Source: a virus. Taken from it: DNA of 25,389 nt. Where the stretch lies: positions 1 through 25,389 of IMG/VR virus record IMGVR_UViG_3300025096_000116; one strand, written 5' to 3'. The translations under genes were made by a program, and so were the position numbers. Position 1 is the first letter of the stretch. The number at the start of each line of letters is the position of its first letter. Below the pieces are notes generated by a model that saw only the letters and a list, made by a program, of their open reading frames with translations, did no database searches and was not told the origin of the DNA. This document shows, in pieces, positions 1 to 5,009 of the stretch.

Positions 1-94
1 CAGTGGGGATTCTTAAGTCTTAAGTCTTATAAGGCGGTTGTTTCTCGGAGCCACCTCGGGAGCTCGGAAGGGTTTAAACTACATAAAGGTTTTA
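1..94. other. Left-edge stretch, no assignable gene
   Basis: No gene can be assigned with confidence. Frame 1 is open from the window edge to a TAA at 106-108 (about 35 codons), so this could be the 3' end of an upstream gene, but so short an open frame carries little weight. Two short repeat sets stand out: the heptamer CTTAAGT occurs twice in tandem (12-25) followed by a partial third copy, and three CTCGG-type octamers lie at 44-50, 55-62 and 63-70. The second set is clearly richer in G+C than the surroundings and could belong to an RNA structure, but no convincing long stem or tRNA cloverleaf is visible. Confidence 0.3.
12..30. repeat. Short tandem repeat CTTAAGT x2.6
   Basis: The heptamer CTTAAGT is repeated exactly at 12-18 and 19-25, then continues as CTTA(T) at 26-30. 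CTTAAG is itself a palindrome. Function unknown; such arrays can arise by replication slippage. Confidence 0.55.
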
Positions 95-123
95 TTGACA
101 GGATCTAAATATTGAGTTATAAT
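95..123 (+). promoter_or_regulatory. Sigma70-type promoter for the nuclease-Mom operon
   Basis: A consensus -35 box TTGACA (95-100) and a consensus -10 box TATAAT (118-123) are separated by exactly 17 bases. All twelve box positions match the bacterial housekeeping sigma consensus. Transcription would start near 130, about 25 bases before the ATG at 156. In T4-like phages such promoters are read by unmodified host RNA polymerase early in infection, so early expression of the downstream pair is inferred. Confidence 0.85.
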
Positions 124-141
124 TAGATTATTATATGAAGT

Positions 142-148
142 AAAGGGA
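142..148 (+). promoter_or_regulatory. Shine-Dalgarno for the nuclease gene
   Basis: AAAGGGA lies 7 bases before the ATG at 156 and supports that start. It contrasts with the structural genes further right, which mostly lack such a site. Confidence 0.6.
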
Positions 149-155
149 TTGCTAA

Positions 156-701
156 ATGATTACTGTTAAGCGAGTAATCATTCAAAGAATCAACAACTAT
201 GATTTTGATTCTAAAAATACATTTAAATATAATGAGTTTCTGACCTTTGATGAAAATAGAGGATATTTTCTTTCAAGGGTAGTTGATCAATTTATTGGCG
301 ATTACGTTGAGTCTGCGATACCTGAATGGAATCCTGATCCAGAATCAAATCATTTAGGTGTTGGGTTGAAAACTGATTGGGAAGATTCTAGGTTTGTTGC
401 TGAACAGAAAAAGAATCCATCAACTGACAATAGTTCTTCAAGAAAGTCTAATTTGATTAAACTCAAACAATCAGCTGAGGAGAAGAATAAAATTCCTCTC
501 TATGCCTACTGGGAAGATCGTAAGAAGAATGATTATATGAAAGATGGTGTTCGTCATCTTCATGGAAAAGCTATCTTCAAAGTCCTAGGTATTGAAGATC
601 AATGGGATGACTTTCTTTCAGACGTAGAATCTGTTAAAATAGTAATTATTGATAAACTCAGAGATAAATTCAATGAACATTATCAAAGATCTCCTGTATG
701 A
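156..701 (+). CDS. Putative PD-(D/E)XK endonuclease, Eco47II-like
   Basis: Probable DNA endonuclease of 181 residues. The likely active site is acidic residues D74/D77 followed by E83-Q84-K85, giving a D...ExK arrangement. It is followed at 87-96 by NPSTDNSSSR, which resembles the KN..NT.NSSS stretch I associate with Eco47II-type type II restriction enzymes. A conserved-looking C-terminal block HLHGKAIFKVLGI (134-146) fits the end of that fold. At 181 residues it is shorter than typical Eco47II-type enzymes, so it may be a reduced or diverged form. The ATG at 156 is chosen because AAAGGGA (142-148) precedes it at a suitable distance and a consensus sigma70 promoter lies just upstream. It overlaps the Mom-like gene by 29 bases, implying translational coupling. 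Recognition sequence and activity cannot be read from the sequence. Another phage PD-(D/E)XK nuclease role, such as host DNA degradation or homing-like competition, is the main alternative. Confidence 0.6.
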   Translation: MITVKRVIIQRINNYDFDSKNTFKYNEFLTFDENRGYFLSRVVDQFIGDYVESAIPEWNPDPESNHLGVGLKTDWEDSRFVAEQKKNPSTDNSSSRKSNLIKLKQSAEEKNKIPLYAYWEDRKKNDYMKDGVRHLHGKAIFKVLGIEDQWDDFLSDVESVKIVIIDKLRDKFNEHYQRSPV

Positions 702-1320
702 TGATCTGGATTTGAGACATCTGAGTGTCAAAGATTTTGATGTTAAACCCACCACCATTCAATATGTGAGGGATTTTGTAGAAACTTGGCATTACTCGTC
801 CAATGTCAATGGACTCAAAATATCTCAGGTCTTTGGATTGTTCTACAATTCTCAACTCATTGGTGCCATGATTTATGGGCCACTTGGTATGGCCAACTCT
901 TGGAAAAAGTATGGTGAAAGTGAATCAGATGTTGTTGAACTCAGGAGACTTTGTTGTATAGACAACACACCAAAGTGCGCTGAAAGTTATTTCATTGGAA
1001 AAACAATCAAATGGTTGAAGAGGAATACGAACTATAAAATAATCGTCTCATACGCGGATGCTTTTCATAATCATAGTGGAACAATATACAAAGCCAGTAA
1101 CTTCACATATGGAGGACTTACATCAAAAGGTAAGGTCATTATCTACAATGACAGAACATATCACGATAAGTGTATAAGAACTTATCACATAGACAAAGAT
1201 GGTAATAAGAGATTGAAACCATTTGCACAGAGAGTAAAGAATGCTTTAGAGGATGGAACTGCAAAATATGTTGAAACCCCTGGTAAACATATATTCACAT
1301 ACAAATTAAGAAAGAAATAA
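673..1320 (+). CDS. Mom-like DNA modification protein (GNAT fold)
   Basis: Homologue of phage Mu Mom, a GNAT-fold enzyme that converts adenine in phage DNA to a methylcarbamoyl-type derivative and so blocks many restriction enzymes. Of the 215 residues, the diagnostic part is ELRRLCCIDNTPKCAESYFI (89-108), then IKWLKRNT (112-119), SYAD (126-129) and H..HSGTIYKASNF (132-144); the order and spacing match the Mom core. An N-terminal W-H-Y-S (39-42) also fits the family. The ATG at 673 is preferred over an in-frame TTG at 649, which would add eight residues and lengthen the overlap with the nuclease gene; AGAGAT lies shortly before 673. The gene overlaps the upstream nuclease gene and shares its promoter. 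It probably protects phage DNA from host restriction and from its own partner nuclease; the second part is inference. The acyl donor and target sequence are unknown. Confidence 0.82.
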   Translation: MNIIKDLLYDDLDLRHLSVKDFDVKPTTIQYVRDFVETWHYSSNVNGLKISQVFGLFYNSQLIGAMIYGPLGMANSWKKYGESESDVVELRRLCCIDNTPKCAESYFIGKTIKWLKRNTNYKIIVSYADAFHNHSGTIYKASNFTYGGLTSKGKVIIYNDRTYHDKCIRTYHIDKDGNKRLKPFAQRVKNALEDGTAKYVETPGKHIFTYKLRKK

Positions 1321-1343
1321 TATACCTTCTTATTAAATATGAG

Positions 1344-1372
1344 TTGACATCTTCTAAATAAACTGTTAAAAT
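1344..1372 (+). promoter_or_regulatory. Sigma70-type promoter for the glycosyltransferase operon
   Basis: Consensus -35 TTGACA (1344-1349), 17-base spacer, and -10 TAAAAT (1367-1372; five of six match TATAAT). It sits in the 97-base gap after the Mom-like gene and about 45 bases before the ATG at 1418. No terminator is visible between the Mom-like gene and this promoter, so read-through from the first operon is likely. Confidence 0.78.
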
Positions 1373-1397
1373 ATTGTTGAGTGAAAGGAAACTATTA

Positions 1398-1418
1398 ATG
1401 AAATGGAGTTCTAATTAA
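1398..1418 (+). other. Possible six-codon leader ORF (MKWSSN)
   Basis: An ATG at 1398 is preceded by AAGGA (1385-1389), a better Shine-Dalgarno match than the one before the glycosyltransferase gene. It encodes six residues and stops with a TAA whose last base is the first base of the ATG at 1418. This could be a translational-coupling leader or chance. Confidence 0.25.
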
Positions 1419-2266
1419 TGGCTAAAGGATTTACAGTTAAGGCTTCTAGCCCTAAATCAAAGAAAACTGAGGAACCTGAATGGGATATAGATGCTATTAA
1501 AGCACGTTGGAGGGGTAAGGCAATTGTATTTTGTTTGCCAGGACGTGGTGTTTCGTATATGTTCTTGAAGAATTTTGTACAATTGTGTTTTGATTTAGTT
1601 CAGAACCAAATGAGTATTCAAATTAGTCAAGATTATTCTTCTATGGTTAACTTTGCTAGATGTAAGTGTCTAGGAGCTAATGTATTACGTGGTCCTGATC
1701 AGATTCCTTGGGATGGTAAGTTACAATATGATTATCAGTTATGGATTGATAGTGATATTATTTTTGATAGTCAGAAGTTTTGGCAATTAGCTGATATGGC
1801 ATTACCAGCAGAGGCTATTGTTGATACTACTACACAAGATGAAGAAGGTAATGATGTAGTAACTAATAGTGTTGATGAAAGTAAAGAGAGAAGGATTGCA
1901 GCTGGTTGGTATAGTACAGAAGATGGTAAGACTACATCAGTTGCACATTGGTTAGATGAAGATGACTTCCGTCAGAATGGTGGAGTCATGAATCATGAGA
2001 TGGTAGATTCTATTAGTCAAAGGAAGAAGCCTTTTACTGTAGATTATACTGGTTTTGGTTGGGTTATGATTAAAAAGGGTGTATTTGAACATCCAGAGAT
2101 GAAGTATCCTTGGTTTGCTCCTAAGATGCAAGTATTTGAATCTGGTGCAGTACAAGATATGTGTGGTGAAGATGTTAGTTTCTGTCTAGATGCTATGGAT
2201 GCTGGATTTGAAATATGGTGTGATCCTAGAATTAGGGTAGGACATGAGAAAATGAGGATCATTTAA
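1418..2266 (+). CDS. Glycosyltransferase-like protein (GT-A type)
   Basis: Probable nucleotide-sugar glycosyltransferase of 282 residues. Visible features are a hydrophobic start of the nucleotide-binding half (KAIVFCLPGRG, 34-44), a DxD-type metal site in LWIDSDIIF (D111, D113), and a C-terminal acceptor-side block GFGWVMIKKGVF (212-223). It ends with GEDVSFCLDAMDAGFEIWCD (250-269) and GHE (275-277), the GED...G...D...GH pattern common in GT-A enzymes. The N-terminal 20 residues are basic and low-complexity. There is no signal peptide or membrane segment, so it should act in the host cytoplasm. The ATG at 1418 has GGAG at 1405-1408. The stop codon overlaps the start of the next gene (TAATG), and both share the promoter at 1344-1372. 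The target is unknown: modified DNA bases, a virion protein or a host glycan are all possible. Confidence 0.7.
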   Translation: MAKGFTVKASSPKSKKTEEPEWDIDAIKARWRGKAIVFCLPGRGVSYMFLKNFVQLCFDLVQNQMSIQISQDYSSMVNFARCKCLGANVLRGPDQIPWDGKLQYDYQLWIDSDIIFDSQKFWQLADMALPAEAIVDTTTQDEEGNDVVTNSVDESKERRIAAGWYSTEDGKTTSVAHWLDEDDFRQNGGVMNHEMVDSISQRKKPFTVDYTGFGWVMIKKGVFEHPEMKYPWFAPKMQVFESGAVQDMCGEDVSFCLDAMDAGFEIWCDPRIRVGHEKMRII

Positions 2267-2412
2267 TGTCAAAAATTAAAAGATCATTAATGGGCACAGA
2301 TTATGTGGAGTCGATACCCAAAAAAACCCGCCAGGGTCAAGGGAAACATACCAAATTTGTTGCAACTAGTAGAAATAATAAGAAAAAGAAGTCTCGCGGC
2401 CAAGGAAAATAG
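2266..2412 (+). CDS. Small basic conserved cyanophage protein (48 aa)
   Basis: A 48-residue, strongly basic protein. It begins MSKIKRSLMGTDYVES and contains KKTRQGQGKHTKF (19-31). A Lys/Arg-rich tail ends in SRGQGK (43-48), so the short RQGQGK/RGQGK element appears twice. I recognise this as similar to a small protein found in cyanomyoviruses near the baseplate genes, but no function is known to me. The charge suggests nucleic-acid binding, an inference only. It has no cysteines and no membrane segment. The ATG is overlapped by the stop of the glycosyltransferase gene (TAATG), so translation is probably coupled. An intrinsic terminator starts 12 bases after its stop codon, making it the last gene of the operon. 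Confidence 0.75.
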   Translation: MSKIKRSLMGTDYVESIPKKTRQGQGKHTKFVATSRNNKKKKSRGQGK

Positions 2413-2424
2413 AAAAATCTCCTT

Positions 2425-2450
2425 CCTCTCCATTTTGGAGGGGTTTTTTT
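2425..2450 (+). terminator. Rho-independent terminator
   Basis: A seven-pair stem, CCTCTCC (2425-2431) with GGAGGGG (2437-2443) including one G-T wobble, has a five-base loop ATTTT and is followed by seven T (2444-2450). It ends the glycosyltransferase operon and separates the accessory genes from the late structural genes. Confidence 0.85.
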
Positions 2451-2461
2451 ATGCTTTATAT

Positions 2462-2469
2462 GGTAAATA
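2462..2469 (+). promoter_or_regulatory. Possible T4-type late promoter GGTAAATA
   Basis: Six of eight positions match the T4 late consensus TATAAATA. It lies 21 bases before the ATG at 2491, nearly the same distance as the better matches ahead of gp25 and gp8, and directly after the terminator. In T4-like phages such octamers are read by the phage late sigma factor gp55. Confidence 0.35.
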
Positions 2470-2490
2470 GTAGTGAAATTAAGGAAAATT

Positions 2491-2667
2491 ATGGAAAATC
2501 AAGACTTTTTACGGGAGATCTCTAATGATAAATTTACTCCTGCTCGAAAAAACTCTAAGGAAAGTGAATTATTTGAGGAATTACCATCTGTAGAGGAATT
2601 TGTTGATAAAAAGAACGATTCTACCCCACTATTTGAGTATGGTGGCAGAACTTTGCCTTTAGGTTGA
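2491..2667 (+). CDS. Small acidic protein, unrecognised (58 aa)
   Basis: A 58-residue protein that I do not recognise. It is rich in Glu, Asp and Lys, has no cysteine and no hydrophobic stretch long enough to span a membrane, and ends in a Gly/aromatic segment FEYGGRTLPLG (48-58). The ATG at 2491 is preferred to an in-frame GTG at 2473 because AAGGA (2481-2485) sits five bases upstream. It lies between the terminator and gp25 and is probably transcribed late from the octamer at 2462-2469. The stop codon (2665-2667) overlaps the late promoter motif of gp25. Its place ahead of the wedge genes suggests a structural or assembly role, without direct evidence. Confidence 0.6.
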   Translation: MENQDFLREISNDKFTPARKNSKESELFEELPSVEEFVDKKNDSTPLFEYGGRTLPLG

Positions 2668-2673
2668 TAAATA
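2666..2673 (+). promoter_or_regulatory. T4-type late promoter GATAAATA before gp25
   Basis: Seven of eight positions match the T4 late consensus TATAAATA. It ends 23 bases before the gp25 start, so the predicted leader is very short (about 15 bases). It would start transcription of the baseplate wedge block. Confidence 0.55.
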
Positions 2674-2696
2674 AAGCCAGTATTAACTGTAATTAA

Positions 2697-3098
2697 GTGC
2701 CGGTACAACGCGTTAGTCAAGGATTTAAAGATATAAGTGCTACTTTTCAAATAAATCCGATTAATTACGACTTAATTGCATTGAGAAATGAGAATGCTAT
2801 TGCAAGATCAGTTAGAAATTTGATTATGACCCTTCCTGGCGAGCGTCCTTTCGCTCCTGTTTTGGGTTCTAATGTTAGTAATTTGTTATTTGAAAATTTT
2901 GATAATTTAACTTCATCTGCTATTAAAAGTGAAATTAGAACTACATTAGAAAATTATGAGCCACGTATTGAATTAAATAGTGTTAAATGTGAAGCAAATT
3001 ATGATGAACATGCATTTAATGTAACTATTACTTATTATATTATTGGTATTGATGTACCACAACAAGAACTCACCTTTGCGTTATTGCCCACTAGGTAA
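2697..3098 (+). CDS. 25: Baseplate wedge subunit gp25
   Basis: The wedge protein that binds the sheath end of the baseplate and shares its fold with lysozyme-like subunits of contractile injection systems. At 133 residues it is essentially the T4 gp25 length (132). The family signature is visible: ARSVRNLIMTLPGERPFAP (36-54) followed by LGSNVSNLLFENFD (56-69), the T-x-P-G-E-R and G-S...L-L-F-E blocks of the GPW/gp25 family. Translation starts at GTG: the resulting MPVQRVSQGFKDIS start is the one typical of cyanophage gp25, and no ATG fits. No Shine-Dalgarno is seen. The stop codon is directly followed by the gp6 ATG with no gap, so the two are likely translationally coupled. With gp6 and the gp7-like protein it should form the wedge core. 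Confidence 0.93.
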   Translation: MPVQRVSQGFKDISATFQINPINYDLIALRNENAIARSVRNLIMTLPGERPFAPVLGSNVSNLLFENFDNLTSSAIKSEIRTTLENYEPRIELNSVKCEANYDEHAFNVTITYYIIGIDVPQQELTFALLPTR

Positions 3099-5003
3099 AT
3101 GCCTTTAGTAAATTTTAGCAACGTCGATTTTGACCAAATAAAGTTCTCTATTCAGAATTATCTGAAAGCGAATTCCAACTTCACTGATTATGATTTTGAA
3201 GGGTCAAACTTATCGACAATTATAGACACATTAGCTTATAATACTTATATTGCCTCATATAATGCCAACATGGCTACTAATGAGGTGTTCATTGATTCTG
3301 CCACTCTCAGAGAGAATGTGGTGTCTCTGGCGAGGAATATAGGGTATGTGCCCAGATCGAGAAAATCAGCCAAAGCTAACATATCTTTTAATGTAGATGC
3401 ATCTAATACATCTGCATCATCATTGACACTTAAAGCTGGTTTGGTTGCAATAGCAGGTCAAGGATTTGAGAAAGTGCCTTATTCTTTCTGTATACCAGAT
3501 GATATTACTGTTCCCGTAAGATCTGATGGACTAGCACAATTTTATGATATTGACATTTATGAAGGTACACATATTAAACAAACCTTCACAAATAGTTCTA
3601 GAACTCCTTATCAAAGATTTATTCTTTCGAATGAAGGAATAGATACTTCAATTCTTAGAGTGAAAGTATATAATAATAGTACTTCATCTGCCTTCAAGAA
3701 ATTCAATCAGTTTGATAGTTTGATAGGCATAGATTCACAATCTCGTATTTACTTTATTCAAGAAACTGATAATGAGAGATATGAATTATTATTTGGTGAT
3801 GGAACTTTTGGAGTGGCTTTAGAAGAGAATGAATATATCTCTGTTGATTATATTATTTCTCATGGTAGTGCAGGAAATAACATAGGACGTGTTAGTTATT
3901 CTGGAACTTTAGTAAACAATAATGGAGATACTGTTACTGCAGGTGTTTCTGTTGTTGCAACAAATCAATCTTCTTATGGTGGAAAAGAAATTGAATCTAT
4001 TGATTCTATTAAAAAGTATGCTCCTAGAATTTATGCTTCTCAGAATAGAGCAGTAACATCAGCTGATTATGAAGCTCTTCTTCCTAAAATTTATCCAGAA
4101 ACAGAATCAGTTTCAGCTTATGGTGGAGAAGAATTGAGTCCTCCTTCTTTTGGAAGAGTTTTTATTAGTGTTAAACCTTATAATGGAGTCTACCTTTCCA
4201 CTTCAATTAAACAAAATATCAAAAATGAATTGAAAAAGTATGCTGTTGCTGGTATTACTGCCGAAATTGTTGATTTGAAATATTTGTATGTAGAAACCAA
4301 TAGTACTGTTTATTATAATCCAAATTTAACATCTTCAACAGAGTATGCAAAAACTGTAGTTTCAAACAATGTCGCACATTACTCTAATTCTAGTGAGTTA
4401 AATAAGTTTGGGGCTAGATTTAAGTACAGCAAATTCCTTAATGTTATCGATAATAGTGATAAATCAATAACTTCTAATATTACTACGGTAAATATGAGAA
4501 GGGATCTAAAAGTTACATTAAACCAATTTGCTGAGTATGAACTTTGTTATGGAAATCGATTCTACATTAGATCCGAAGATGGATATAATATTAAATCTTC
4601 TGGATTTAAAGTGAGTGGTATTAGTGATATTGTTTATCTTGGAGATCTTCCTAATGAGGATCTTATTACAGGTACTATTTTCTTATTTAAATTAGATTCT
4701 CCAACACAGCCTGTAATTGTGAAGAGAAGTATTGGAACCATTGACTATAGTAGGGGTGAAATTATGTTAAATCCATTGAAGATTATTTCTACAAATGTAT
4801 TTCGTAATGATCTTTCTCTTATTGAAATATCTGTAAATCCTTATTCTAATGATGTAATAGGATTACAAGATCTCTTTTTACAATTAGATGCTAACAACCT
4901 TACCATTAATATGGTATCTGATGAAATTGCTTCTGGAAATGACGTTTCTGGTAGTAATTATATAGTAACTTCTAGTTATTCATCCACATCACTTATAAGA
5001 TAA
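3099..5003 (+). CDS. 6: Baseplate wedge subunit gp6
   Basis: Core wedge protein of the T4-type baseplate, whose dimers join neighbouring wedges into the iris around the hub. The 634 residues compare with 660 in T4. The N-terminal part (DFDQIKFSIQNYLKAN, 10-25, then DTLAYNTYIASYNANMATNE, 44-63, and LARNIGYVPRS, 77-87) is typical of gp6 in cyanophages. The middle holds the baseplate-J-like core, with SADYEALLPKIYPE near 320 and GRVFISVKPYNG near 350. No membrane or signal segments are seen. It starts at the base after the gp25 stop codon and ends six bases before the gp7-position gene. Codon choice in the first 130 codons or so is richer in C- and G-ending codons than in the rest. Confidence 0.92.
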   Translation: MPLVNFSNVDFDQIKFSIQNYLKANSNFTDYDFEGSNLSTIIDTLAYNTYIASYNANMATNEVFIDSATLRENVVSLARNIGYVPRSRKSAKANISFNVDASNTSASSLTLKAGLVAIAGQGFEKVPYSFCIPDDITVPVRSDGLAQFYDIDIYEGTHIKQTFTNSSRTPYQRFILSNEGIDTSILRVKVYNNSTSSAFKKFNQFDSLIGIDSQSRIYFIQETDNERYELLFGDGTFGVALEENEYISVDYIISHGSAGNNIGRVSYSGTLVNNNGDTVTAGVSVVATNQSSYGGKEIESIDSIKKYAPRIYASQNRAVTSADYEALLPKIYPETESVSAYGGEELSPPSFGRVFISVKPYNGVYLSTSIKQNIKNELKKYAVAGITAEIVDLKYLYVETNSTVYYNPNLTSSTEYAKTVVSNNVAHYSNSSELNKFGARFKYSKFLNVIDNSDKSITSNITTVNMRRDLKVTLNQFAEYELCYGNRFYIRSEDGYNIKSSGFKVSGISDIVYLGDLPNEDLITGTIFLFKLDSPTQPVIVKRSIGTIDYSRGEIMLNPLKIISTNVFRNDLSLIEISVNPYSNDVIGLQDLFLQLDANNLTINMVSDEIASGNDVSGSNYIVTSSYSSTSLIR

Positions 5004-5009
5004 TACAGA

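Noticed and set aside
1-94. tRNA or other RNA gene at the left edge
   Set aside because: No acceptor/T-arm pattern or GTTCGA-like loop is visible; the GC-rich stretch forms only very short stems.
649-672. TTG start for the Mom-like protein eight codons upstream
   Set aside because: The ATG at 673 is a stronger start and has a purine-rich stretch upstream; the extra residues show no family similarity.
156-701. Assigning GGNCC as the target of the Eco47II-like nuclease
   Set aside because: Recognition sequence cannot be inferred from weak motif similarity, and GGNCC sites such as GGTCC at 1691 and 9117 are present, so avoidance gives no support.
2319-2328. Run of seven A flanked by CCC as a programmed frameshift site in the 48-residue gene
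   Set aside because: The codon phase (ccc aaa aaa acc) does not fit a standard A AAA AAC or X XXY YYZ slip, and the zero-frame product is complete and looks like a known small protein.
2473-2490. GTG start for the 58-residue gene
   Set aside because: The ATG at 2491 has a well-placed AAGGA directly upstream; the GTG has none.
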